A stretch of 63,949 bases of DNA from Paenibacillus brevis. Lineage in GTDB: Bacteria > Bacillota > Bacilli > Paenibacillales > Paenibacillaceae. The notes under the pieces were generated by a model. It saw only the letters and a program-made list of their open reading frames with translations, was not told the DNA's origin and did no database searches. Positions 1 to 7,395 of the stretch are shown piece after piece. The position numbers and the translations under genes are program-made. The stretch covers positions 1 to 63,949 of the forward strand of contig NZ_JAHLQJ010000024.1 of assembly GCF_018919145.1 (NCBI RefSeq). The letters are read 5' to 3'. Within the stretch, counting starts at the first letter, position 1; each line of letters opens with the position of its first letter.

Positions 1-40
1 CCAGCGTTCGTCCTGAGCCAGGATCAAACTCTCCATTAAG
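1..40 (-). rRNA. 16S rRNA, 5' end only (partial)
   Basis: The reverse complement carries the universal 16S 5' sequence (GAGTTTGATCCTGGCTCAG) followed by GACGAACGCTGG, so the gene begins near position 38-40 and runs leftward out of the window. The position directly after bofA matches rrnA of B. subtilis. The exact mature 5' end is estimated from alignment to known 16S starts. Confidence 0.97.
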
Positions 41-181
41 GTGTTTGACTTGCTCATTTCAATACTGACGAGAATGATTAATTCTCTTATAATACTCACT
101 CGTTGTTCAGTTTTCAAAGATCAACCCGCGATGTTTAATCGCTTCATTTCATCACCGCGCTGTCTTAGCGGCGACTTTTAT

Positions 182-211
182 AATATATCATACGCTCTTC
201 CATGAAGTCAA
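182..211 (-). promoter_or_regulatory. rrn promoter, proximal (P2)
   Basis: On the minus strand there is TTGACT (206-211), an 18-bp spacer, and TATATT (182-187). The leader then runs to the 16S start and includes the conserved leader sequence TTTGAAAACTGAACAACGAG at about 100-120, typical of Bacillales rrn operons. Confidence 0.75.
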
Positions 212-278
212 CACTTTTTATTTCACTTCATCTTTCGAAGTTATTTGAAAGCGCTTGTCCACCGGAGAAGCGATTTAT

Positions 279-308
279 AATGTACCATAGATAACAAAGT
301 TCCGTCAA
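279..308 (-). promoter_or_regulatory. rrn promoter, distal (P1)
   Basis: TTGACG (303-308), an 18-bp spacer and TACATT (279-284) on the minus strand lie 97 bp upstream of the proximal promoter with identical geometry. Tandem promoters are usual for rrn operons. The -10 matches consensus at only four of six bases, so this one is less certain than P2. Confidence 0.5.
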
Positions 309-321
309 CTGCCATATGCTG

Positions 322-588
322 CTAGATCAAAATTAGTTTTAAACCCAACAACAGCCCAATACCCGGTAACCCCAAAACAAGCACTGTCGTCAGTGTCACC
401 GGATTCAGCGGAATATATGCTTCGGCAATCCAACCCGAATAATTGACAATGTATAACCCTAAAGCAGCCACCACAATATGGACGCCCAGCCGGGACAACC
501 AGGCGAAGCCAAGACGTCTCGAGAAAACTATAAACAGTAAGGACAGCAGAGAAACCGCCAATACAGCAATCAGTATAATCTTCATCAT
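322..588 (-). CDS. bofA: BofA family pro-sigma-K processing inhibitor
   Basis: This 88-residue membrane protein has hydrophobic segments at about residues 3-22 and 34-50. Its C-terminus, NPVTLTTVLVLGLPGIGLLL, is the family signature. In B. subtilis, BofA sits with SpoIVFA in the outer forespore membrane and holds the protease SpoIVFB inactive, delaying pro-sigma-K processing in the mother cell. The start codon follows the yaaL stop directly (TAAATG), with the ribosome site inside the yaaL tail, so the two are probably translationally coupled. The next feature downstream is a 16S gene, exactly as in B. subtilis. Confidence 0.93.
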   Translation of the reverse strand: MMKIILIAVLAVSLLSLLFIVFSRRLGFAWLSRLGVHIVVAALGLYIVNYSGWIAEAYIPLNPVTLTTVLVLGLPGIGLLLGLKLILI

Positions 589-882
589 TTATTCCTCCTT
601 TCGTTCCCAGACATAATCTCCATAGCCAAAGGGTTCCCAGTGCACATTTGCCTGCTTGGCTTGCTTCAACTTAATTTGATATTTCCGTTCTGCCGCCTCC
701 AAGGTATAGATCGCTACATCGACTTCATCCTTTCCCAGGGCGTATTGAAACGCATGGGATGCTAACTCCCACTCCGCACGAGCCTTCATAACCTCATCGT
801 ACAAATGTACTTTATAAGATACTTCTTTATTTGCCTGTGCCATTTTTGAATGGCTATCCGGCCTTAGTGTCCAACGCTTCAC
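589..882 (-). CDS. yaaL: YaaL family (DUF2508) protein
   Basis: A 97-residue soluble, charged, mostly helical protein resembling YaaL. Its function is unknown in any organism I can name. It begins with GTG behind a clear AGGAGGG site and is immediately followed by bofA. In B. subtilis the order is recR-yaaL-bofA; here a DsbA-like gene with its own terminator separates recR from yaaL, so yaaL-bofA probably has its own promoter in the 883-970 gap. Confidence 0.85.
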   Translation of the reverse strand: MKRWTLRPDSHSKMAQANKEVSYKVHLYDEVMKARAEWELASHAFQYALGKDEVDVAIYTLEAAERKYQIKLKQAKQANVHWEPFGYGDYVWERKEE

Positions 883-972
883 CTCAATCCCTCCTTTTAA
901 CCTCGGGTCTACTTCATGTGTATCGAGGAAAGGACAAACTTAGAACCCACTTCTATATTTCAAAATAAAACC

Positions 973-997
973 AAAAAACCGGATCACGAAGACCCGG
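973..997 (-). terminator. terminator of the DsbA-family gene
   Basis: On the minus strand a CCGGGTC...GATCCGG hairpin with a TTCGT loop is followed by a run of six T. It lies 38 bp past the stop codon at 1035. Confidence 0.8.
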
Positions 998-1034
998 CTG
1001 GATACAGCAATATTCATTTCGAAGATTTACCTAA

Positions 1035-1742
1035 TTAAATATCACATTTCTCATCCGTGCAAAGCGCGTCCTGAGAAGACTCAATCTCCTGCAAAGGAGC
1101 GGAAGAATGCTCTTCCTGCCACACCTTTTCCAAAGTTTCTGCAAATAAGCTAACTGGCTGCGCCCCCGATATCGCATACTTACGATTGACGACGAAGAAC
1201 GGAACGCCACGCACGCCGAGGGTCGCTGCTTCGGCTTCTTCCGAACGAACCTGATCCGTAAATTGCCCGCTGCTTAATACGGTACGAGTCTCTTCCGGAT
1301 CCAATCCGACTTCAACTGCCAGCTTGATTAACGTATCGTGGGCCCCAATGAATTGCGATTCCACAAAATGGGCCTTTAGCAGCTTTTCGGCCATTTCCGC
1401 TCCCTTACCTTTACTCTCTGCGTACTTCGCCAGTCTATGAGCATCCAGGGTATTGATTTGTTTAATGTCATCAAAATTATATGTTAAGCCGGCCTGTGCG
1501 GCTCTTTGTATCATTTGATTGTTCATCTCTTTGGCTTGTGCAACAGGCACACCATACTTCTTGGCGAGTGATTCGTCTATAGAGACAGCAGCGTCAGTCT
1601 GAACCTCAGGATCAAGCTCAAAGCTCTTGAAAGACACCTCTACCTGATCTTTATGAGCAAATTGCTCTAACGCCTGCTCCAAGTGTCTTTTTCCGATATA
1701 GCAAAATGGGCATACATAATCCGACCATATTTCAATTTGCAT
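1035..1742 (-). CDS. DsbA family oxidoreductase, FrnE-like
   Basis: A 235-residue thioredoxin-fold protein with the CPFC redox motif at residues 11-14 (DYVCPFCYIGKR) and the cis-proline loop GVRGVPFFV at about 177-185, as in the FrnE/2-hydroxychromene isomerase-like DsbA subfamily. No signal peptide is visible, so it should act in the cytosol, probably on disulfide or thiol stress. The C-terminus has an extra pair of cysteines (CTDEKC). The start has a GGAGGTG site six bases upstream. It interrupts the recR-yaaL order of B. subtilis, has its own terminator, and is preceded by inverted repeats, so it looks like an independently regulated insertion. The substrate is unknown. Confidence 0.88.
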   Translation of the reverse strand: MQIEIWSDYVCPFCYIGKRHLEQALEQFAHKDQVEVSFKSFELDPEVQTDAAVSIDESLAKKYGVPVAQAKEMNNQMIQRAAQAGLTYNFDDIKQINTLDAHRLAKYAESKGKGAEMAEKLLKAHFVESQFIGAHDTLIKLAVEVGLDPEETRTVLSSGQFTDQVRSEEAEAATLGVRGVPFFVVNRKYAISGAQPVSLFAETLEKVWQEEHSSAPLQEIESSQDALCTDEKCDI

Positions 1743-1772
1743 TCATCGCACCTCCGAAAATTTGTTAGGTAA

Positions 1773-1796
1773 TTACTTAAGGTAAGTTTCCTTACC
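1773..1796 (-). promoter_or_regulatory. candidate operator upstream of the DsbA-like gene
   Basis: Two overlapping inverted repeats lie 31-54 bp upstream of the start: TTACTTAAGGTAA (one mismatch, 1773-1785) and GGTAAGTTTCCTTACC (1781-1796, arms GGTAA/TTACC). Such sites often bind MarR/HxlR-type thiol-responsive repressors. That identity is inference; no regulator gene is adjacent. Confidence 0.4.
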
Positions 1797-1842
1797 CCTA
1801 TTATTACTTCTACCACCTGCAGATGCAAGCTATTCCTCCAAA

Positions 1843-1878
1843 TAAAAAAGATGACCCTGGATACCAGGAATCATCTTC
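1843..1878 (-). terminator. terminator of recR
   Basis: On the minus strand GATGATTCCTGG and CCAGGGTCATC form a hairpin with a short TAT loop, followed by a run of T. It starts about 20 bp past the recR stop and separates recR from the DsbA-like gene. Confidence 0.85.
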
Positions 1879-1897
1879 TTACTAATCTAATAAAGGA

Positions 1898-2497
1898 TTA
1901 ATGCAGCTCCCGCCGTCCTTCAAGCGCTTTGGACAACGTGACTTCGTCCGCATATTCCAGGTCACCGCCGACCGGCAAGCCGTGGGCAATCCGGGTGACG
2001 CGAAGCTCAAACGGCTTCACCAGACGCGAGATGTACATTGCAGTAGCCTCGCCCTCAATATTCGGATTTGTCGCCAAGATCAATTCCTTGACGCGTTCAT
2101 CACTCAAACGGGTCAACAGTTCCTTCAGCCGGATATCGTCCGGTCCGAGTCCCTCCATCGGAGAGATTGCTCCCTGCAGCACATGATAGTAGCCATCAAA
2201 TTCCTTCGTTCGCTCCATCGCAACCAAATCCTTGGACTCCTGTACGACGCAAATCACAGATGGATCACGCGTCTTGTCCTGACAAATCCGGCATGGGTCT
2301 GTATCTGTAATATTGCAGCACACCGAGCAATAGTGCAGATTGCGCTTCACACTGACCAGAGCCTTCGCGAAATCGATAACATCATCCTCTTTCATGCGCA
2401 GTACATGAAACGCCAGCCTTGCGGCCGTCTTCGGACCAATCCCCGGCAAGCGTGTAAATGACTCAATCAGCTTCGCAATCGGTTCGGGATAGTACAA
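1898..2497 (-). CDS. recR: recombination mediator protein RecR
   Basis: A 199-residue RecR of standard length. It has an N-terminal helix-hairpin-helix ([15 protein letters not shown], about 17-31), a four-cysteine zinc finger ([16 protein letters not shown], about 57-72), and a Toprim domain from about residue 80 (VVQESKD through [12 protein letters not shown]). RecR works with RecO/RecF to load RecA at single-strand gaps. The initiation codon appears to be TTG at 2495-2497 with AAGGAG about ten bases upstream. It belongs to the conserved dnaX-ebfC-recR cluster; a repeat element now separates it from ebfC. Confidence 0.97.
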   Translation of the reverse strand: MYYPEPIAKLIESFTRLPGIGPKTAARLAFHVLRMKEDDVIDFAKALVSVKRNLHYCSVCCNITDTDPCRICQDKTRDPSVICVVQESKDLVAMERTKEFDGYYHVLQGAISPMEGLGPDDIRLKELLTRLSDERVKELILATNPNIEGEATAMYISRLVKPFELRVTRIAHGLPVGGDLEYADEVTLSKALEGRRELH

Positions 2498-2520
2498 TGA
2501 GAGGATTCTCCTTCACTTCA

Positions 2521-2742
2521 AGAGGTTGTTCAAAAAGTCACCTTTTGATCACGAAGTAGTTCAAGAGGATCATTCGACATCGAATCTTGCGTTCAACCTA
2601 GAAGACCGAGCGGATACTTACGAGGTATGCTTCCTTTGGAAGCATTTCGCTCATGTAGGGGCTGCCTACATTCCGTTTCTCCTTCTTCGGATTCCCGCAA
2701 CCGTCTCGATGCTGAAAAGTTGACTTTTTGAACTCGCACTTC
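2521..2742. repeat. MITE-like element with 13-bp terminal inverted repeats
   Basis: GTTCAAAAAGTCA (2528-2540) and TGACTTTTTGAAC (2721-2733) are perfect 13-bp inverted repeats bounding about 205 bp of otherwise unassigned sequence between recR and ebfC. A 65-codon plus-strand reading frame spans it but lacks a ribosome site and any recognisable domain. A related 38-bp piece recurs at 35389-35426, upstream of the PBP gene, and matches the left end at about 30 positions. The CGCACTT just outside the right arm is also present in the second copy, so it belongs to the element and is not a target duplication. Confidence 0.7.
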
Positions 2743-2747
2743 TTCAA

Positions 2748-3059
2748 TTAGAACAAGCCTGGAATTTTCATCCCGCCAGTAAATTTGCCCATATCCTGGT
2801 TCGCAAGATCTTCCGCTTTGGTCAGTGCATCATTCACTGCTGTAAGCACAAGATCCTGCAGCATTTCTACATCCTCCGGATCAACGGCTTCCGGTTTAAT
2901 CGTCAAAGACATGATCTTCTTATGTCCATTCACTTGGACGGTGACTACGCCGCCGCCAGCGCTTCCTTCAACGGTCTTGCTTCCCAGTTCTTCCTGGGCC
3001 TTCAGCATTTGCTCCTGCATCTTCTTCACTTGCTTCATCATTTGATTCATATTGTTCAT
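2748..3059 (-). CDS. ebfC: YbaB/EbfC family nucleoid-associated protein
   Basis: A 103-residue protein with an N-terminal methionine- and lysine-rich coiled coil ([18 protein letters not shown]), a GGG-containing strand region, and the family C-terminus GGMKIPGLF. It forms tweezer-shaped dimers that bind DNA. The start is the ATG at 3059, which has AAGGAG eight bases upstream; an upstream in-frame start would lack a site. Position between dnaX and recR is the universal arrangement (yaaK in B. subtilis). Confidence 0.96.
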   Translation of the reverse strand: MNNMNQMMKQVKKMQEQMLKAQEELGSKTVEGSAGGGVVTVQVNGHKKIMSLTIKPEAVDPEDVEMLQDLVLTAVNDALTKAEDLANQDMGKFTGGMKIPGLF

Positions 3060-3127
3060 CGGGTTCACATCTCCTTCACAAGTCTTCATTTATTATAATC
3101 GTACTGGCATCCAATAGAAAAGAAAAG

Positions 3128-4900
3128 CTAATCCTTGATAACCACCAGCTCTTCCCCAAATAACTCGAGTGCTTCATCTACCCAAGGCTCCTGGCTTGTA
3201 TTCCCGTCCTCAGGCGGCGGCTCCAACTGAAGCGGCTCAGCCGCCGGTGTCTGCGCGCCTTGAAGCGCATCATTCCAATCCTTTTGCATCATCGTTACCA
3301 GACGGCATGGCCGTCCCAGTTGACGCTCCATCACCTGTTCAATTAACTGCTTGTTCGCCGGCTTCTCCGTTGTCTCCCGGTGAATATCGTTCTTGAAGGC
3401 TACCAGCACTGCATCCTCTTGAACCGATACAGGCTCCCCATTCATAAACCAGGCATGAATCGTGACCTTCTCTTCCTTGACTGCATGCAGGATCTGGTTC
3501 CATTTGCCCTGGACCTCCAGGAACTCCTGACTGTTCCGCTGAGCCAAATACCCATCCATTCCGGCAGGCATCTTAGATGGAGAAGAAATCCTTGGCGCGG
3601 CGCTTCGAGCCGCAGGACGGCTGCCGCCTGAACCTTGACGGTCTCCGCTGCCGGAAACCAGGCCATCCTTAATCACCTGTTCCAGCTTGCGTTCCAGCTC
3701 GGCAACCTGCCGTCTAAGCTGTTGAACCTCGCCAGCAGGCACACCCCCCGCTGCTCCGCTAGCCGAAGCCGGGGACATATGGCTCGACGCCGGCGATTCC
3801 TCTGCACTGCCTCCGGACGTCAGACTGCATAGCTTCAGAAGTGCCACCTCAAACAAAGTTTGCGGCTGAACAGCGTACTTCATTTCCGTCTGATAATGAT
3901 TTAGTGTATCCAGAATCTGAAATAGCTGAGCTTTAGAGAATTTATGCGCCATTTCCCTGAAATCCCGCACATCCAGCACGCGCTCTGTCAGCTTGTCCGC
4001 TTGGGGCACCATTTTGATCATCAGCAAATCCCGGAAATAATAAAGGAGATTCTCCATGCATTTATCAGCACTTTTGCCTTCTTGCATAAAGCCCTCAATC
4101 ATCTCAAGCATACCGCCGATCTCGCCTTCATGGATCATCTCCGCAAGCTTGGCGAACTGGTGCGACGGAATCCCGCCCGTCATATCCAGCACTTGTTGAT
4201 AGGATACCTGGGCGTTCGAGAACGACGCGATCTGCTCCAAAATACTGAGCGCATCCCGCATTCCGCCATCAGACAATCTAGCTATATATTCCAGTGCAGC
4301 CTCCTCGGCCGTAATCTGCTCCTGTTCACAGATGGTACGCAATCTCTCCACCTGTTCCTCCATGGAAATCCTTCGGAAGTCAAAGCGTTGGCATCTGGAA
4401 ATGACCGTTGCCGGCAACCGATGAGGCTCTGTCGTCGCCAAAATGAACATCACATGCGGAGGCGGTTCCTCCAGCGTCTTCAGCAAGGCATTAAACGCTT
4501 CGGTTGTCAGCATATGCACTTCATCTATAATGTACACTTTTTGCCGCACTTCTGTAGGGGCATATTTAACCTTCTCGCGAAGATCCCGGATTTCCTCGAC
4601 CCCACGGTTGGAAGCAGCGTCAATTTCAAGCACATCCATCACGGCGCCCGCCGTAATTCTCCGGCAAGCATCGCACTCATTGCACGGCTCCAGTGCGGGT
4701 CCCTTTTCACAATTGACTGCCTTGGCCAGCACCTTGGCTGTCGTCGTCTTTCCGGTTCCCCTCGGCCCGCTGAAAAGATAAGCATGAGAGAGCCTTTGTT
4801 CACGAATCGCGTTCTGAAGCGTGCGGATAATATGCTGTTGCCCTACCGTATCTTGGAACGACTGTGGTCGCCAGGCCCGGTACAGCGCGATATGCTCCAT
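3128..4900 (-). CDS. dnaX: DNA polymerase III subunit gamma/tau
   Basis: The clamp-loader ATPase, 590 residues. It has Walker A GPRGTGKTTTAK (about 45-56), a zinc-binding cysteine cluster (C-X8-C-X2-C-X2-C, about 63-77), Walker B IIDEVHML, and the SRC motif (VISRCQRF). Domain III and a proline/serine/glycine-rich linker at about 370-450 precede the tau-specific C-terminal domain. The start at 4900 is preferred because it gives the family N-terminus (MEHIALYRAWRPQSF) with a GAAGGTG site; the in-frame upstream ATG would add 11 atypical residues. dnaX-ebfC-recR is probably one transcription unit. A slippery internal site making gamma was not identified. Confidence 0.97.
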   Translation of the reverse strand: MEHIALYRAWRPQSFQDTVGQQHIIRTLQNAIREQRLSHAYLFSGPRGTGKTTTAKVLAKAVNCEKGPALEPCNECDACRRITAGAVMDVLEIDAASNRGVEEIRDLREKVKYAPTEVRQKVYIIDEVHMLTTEAFNALLKTLEEPPPHVMFILATTEPHRLPATVISRCQRFDFRRISMEEQVERLRTICEQEQITAEEAALEYIARLSDGGMRDALSILEQIASFSNAQVSYQQVLDMTGGIPSHQFAKLAEMIHEGEIGGMLEMIEGFMQEGKSADKCMENLLYYFRDLLMIKMVPQADKLTERVLDVRDFREMAHKFSKAQLFQILDTLNHYQTEMKYAVQPQTLFEVALLKLCSLTSGGSAEESPASSHMSPASASGAAGGVPAGEVQQLRRQVAELERKLEQVIKDGLVSGSGDRQGSGGSRPAARSAAPRISSPSKMPAGMDGYLAQRNSQEFLEVQGKWNQILHAVKEEKVTIHAWFMNGEPVSVQEDAVLVAFKNDIHRETTEKPANKQLIEQVMERQLGRPCRLVTMMQKDWNDALQGAQTPAAEPLQLEPPPEDGNTSQEPWVDEALELFGEELVVIKD

Positions 4901-5091
4901 TTGCGGCACCTTCTTTCTATCCATAAGCAGCATTCGCCGCCCATCTATTATACTATACTAGACCTTCCAGAAAAACTCATAATTAGGGAAAACGGCCTCA
5001 ACCTTGATGAACGACACCGTTATACGCCCTACTCTATCATTTCTGTTATAATCATAGATAGATTTAGCAGAATCTGGAGAGGAGAACCAAT

Positions 5092-6381
5092 ATGATCCGC
5101 TATTCTCTAAAACTATTACTCGCCGCCAGCTTGCTTGCCGGAGGAGGAGCCGCAGTTGCCTTGCCCGGAACTGTTCAAGCCGCTGCAGCGAATTCCGCTC
5201 CCATTCAAATCTTGCTGGACGGCTATCCATTGTCTTCTACAGTAGACCCGATCATCGTTCAAAATACGACGCTTGTACCCTTCCGCACGATTTCCGAGGC
5301 CCTTGGCGTATCCGTTACTTGGAATTCTGCCACGAAAACCATACAAGCGGTTAAAGAAAGCGGGAATGAACGCACCGAGGTGGTGCTGACCCTAAACAGC
5401 AAACAGGCAATTGTGAACGGAACAACGGTTGAACTGACCGTAGCTCCCCGTTCGATTTCCGGCAACACAGTCATTCCACTAAGCTTCTTCAGCCAACAGT
5501 TTGGAGCCGGTGTAGCATGGGACCAGGCAACTAAGACCGTATCGATCCATTCGCCGCAAAAGAGAATGTACACGCTTGGCTTCTATGCCATTTCGTCCAT
5601 CTCCGATGCCTCCGCCATTTCAACACTGGATGCGGTGGCCTTCGGCTGGAGCCGGATTGATGAGAACGGACAATTCACATTATCAGGCAAAGACTTCAAG
5701 CTGCCGCAGCCATTAGGGGATATCACTGCTGACAGCCTGATCGAGGATGCGGCTGAATCCGGCACAACACCTTATCTGATGGTCTATTCCTCCGATGTGA
5801 AGGGCGAGTTGACCAAAATTATCGAGGAGACGGAGGCGCGTAATAAAGCAATCTCCGATATGATCGCCGCAGCGCAGGACAAATCCTATTCCGGCATTAT
5901 GCTTGATTTTGAAGGCCTTGGTCTGACAACGGACAAGCAGACAACCCGTGCATCGTACACTGCATTTGTGAAGCAGCTTACCCAAGAGGCCAAAGCTGCC
6001 GGGCTCAAGGTAGCGCTGGCGCTGCATCCGCTGAATTCTTCCTATCAGGGATACGATTACAAATCTCTTGGCCAAATCGCCGATGAAATCGTGATTATGG
6101 CCTATGATTATCAGACCAATTCAGGCAGTAGCGCAGCAGCGGCAACCAACCCCGAGCCGATTGCCAAGGTGGATGAAGCTATTCGGCTTGCCCTGCAGAA
6201 TACTGACAAGAGCAAGTTAATCCTCGGATTGAACCTTCACAGCGAGAACGCCGATTCCGTCACCAAGCTGATCGGCCTTGCGAAGCGTTACGATCTCAAG
6301 GGAGTTGCCCTGTGGCGACTCGGCCTGATCAGCTCGGACGAATGGAATTCCATCCGGCAAAGCGTCGAATTTAAATCTTGA
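5092..6381 (+). CDS. secreted stalk-domain protein with GH18-like domain
   Basis: A 429-residue protein with a signal peptide (cleavage probably after AVALPGTVQAAA). Residues about 40-150 form a copper-amine-oxidase-N-like 'stalk' domain, with paired strands such as LVPFRTISEALGVSVTW and VIPLSFFSQQFGAGVAW. Residues about 155-425 form a TIM barrel of the GH18 type. The catalytic strand reads GIMLDFEGL, where chitinases have DGxDxDxE, so the terminal acid is retained. Related barrels (YaaH/YdhD-like) cleave cortex muropeptides, so wall or spore-coat hydrolysis is plausible but not shown. The TATAAT at 5047-5052 is a likely -10. It is divergent from dnaX. Confidence 0.82.
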   Translation: MIRYSLKLLLAASLLAGGGAAVALPGTVQAAAANSAPIQILLDGYPLSSTVDPIIVQNTTLVPFRTISEALGVSVTWNSATKTIQAVKESGNERTEVVLTLNSKQAIVNGTTVELTVAPRSISGNTVIPLSFFSQQFGAGVAWDQATKTVSIHSPQKRMYTLGFYAISSISDASAISTLDAVAFGWSRIDENGQFTLSGKDFKLPQPLGDITADSLIEDAAESGTTPYLMVYSSDVKGELTKIIEETEARNKAISDMIAAAQDKSYSGIMLDFEGLGLTTDKQTTRASYTAFVKQLTQEAKAAGLKVALALHPLNSSYQGYDYKSLGQIADEIVIMAYDYQTNSGSSAAAATNPEPIAKVDEAIRLALQNTDKSKLILGLNLHSENADSVTKLIGLAKRYDLKGVALWRLGLISSDEWNSIRQSVEFKS

Positions 6382-6410
6382 TTATTCAATATCATCCGGA
6401 GTACCAAGAT

Positions 6411-6442
6411 AAAGGCCCCGTTTTTTTCCCGGGCCTTTTTTC
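6411..6442. terminator. bidirectional terminator
   Basis: AAAGGCCC and GGGCCTTT flank a T-rich loop, with A before and T after, so it can serve both the plus-strand stalk-domain gene and the converging AraC gene, whose stop codon abuts it. Confidence 0.8.
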
Positions 6443-7260
6443 TATGACTTATTGAGCCGGGTTTGATGAAAGGCCCTCCGGTACTCCGTGGGCGTAACTC
6501 CGGACAAGCGCTTGAACCACTTAATAAACTGCTTATCATCCTTCATTCCGACCTGATCCGCGACCTGCTTGACCGGATGATTGGTACAGCTCAATATCTC
6601 TTTGGCCGCCTCCAGCTTCAACTTATGAATATAACTAAGCAAGCCCAGGCCGAAGCGCCGCTTGAACATCCGGGACAAATACTCCCTGTTATATCCCATC
6701 TTCTCCGCAATGCGCTGAACCGAAATATCTTCATCCATCGCATGGATTCTTGTCCATTCCAGTAAACGAATCAACTGCGGGTCGAACGGGGGCTGTGCTC
6801 CGGTTCCCTCCAACTGCTCTGCCAGCTCAATCAACAGACTCGTCATAAAATAGTCTCCTGCCGATGCCAGCCGGTATCCTCCATTCGCTGCATGCAGCAC
6901 TTGTCGCGCAAGAATATGCACTCGGCTCGGGTGCGGACAAGCCGCGTATCGTGGAATATAGCCGTCCGGCTTCTCCGGCGGTTCAGCGCATTCAGGCGGA
7001 TAGAAGTGGAACCAATAGAAGGATACGCCCGGTAAAGACAACCGATAACCCCGATGCTTCTCGCCCGGCTGCAGAATCAGGATATCTCCGGCCTTCACCT
7101 CATAGACTACCCTGTCGATCTCCATAAATATGATTCCAGATACGCCGATAATGAGCTCGTAATCCTGAATGACCCGCTCCATATGGGCCCAGGCCTCATC
7201 GGAAAGAAACTGCCCTCCGATCACTAACCGATGCGGCGACTTTAAATAGATCGGAAGCAT
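6442..7260 (-). CDS. AraC family transcriptional regulator
   Basis: A 272-residue regulator with an N-terminal cupin (AraC_binding, GDILILQPGEKHRGYRL at about 62-78) and a C-terminal pair of helix-turn-helix motifs (about 170-265) ending in the signature GVTPTEYRRAF. The start at 7260 has GGAGAGG nine bases upstream; longer versions would begin on the ribosome site itself. It is transcribed divergently from the adjacent GH127 gene across a 135-bp interval, so it most likely senses an arabinose-containing sugar and activates that gene. No transporter is adjacent. Confidence 0.9.
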   Translation of the reverse strand: MLPIYLKSPHRLVIGGQFLSDEAWAHMERVIQDYELIIGVSGIIFMEIDRVVYEVKAGDILILQPGEKHRGYRLSLPGVSFYWFHFYPPECAEPPEKPDGYIPRYAACPHPSRVHILARQVLHAANGGYRLASAGDYFMTSLLIELAEQLEGTGAQPPFDPQLIRLLEWTRIHAMDEDISVQRIAEKMGYNREYLSRMFKRRFGLGLLSYIHKLKLEAAKEILSCTNHPVKQVADQVGMKDDKQFIKWFKRLSGVTPTEYRRAFHQTRLNKS

Positions 7261-7395
7261 GCTGCTCATCCTCTCCAAATGATCAAGTCACTTTCTAACA
7301 CCTATTCTACTCGATCTTCTACCGACAAAGCATCTATTGCGGTTTATGATGATAGCATGAAGCAGCTAATATTGCCACCTGGAGAGTGATCTATA

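Noticed and set aside
2526..2723. 65-codon reading frame within the recR-ebfC gap
   Set aside because: It coincides with the inverted-repeat element and has no ribosome site; its ends are the repeat arms.
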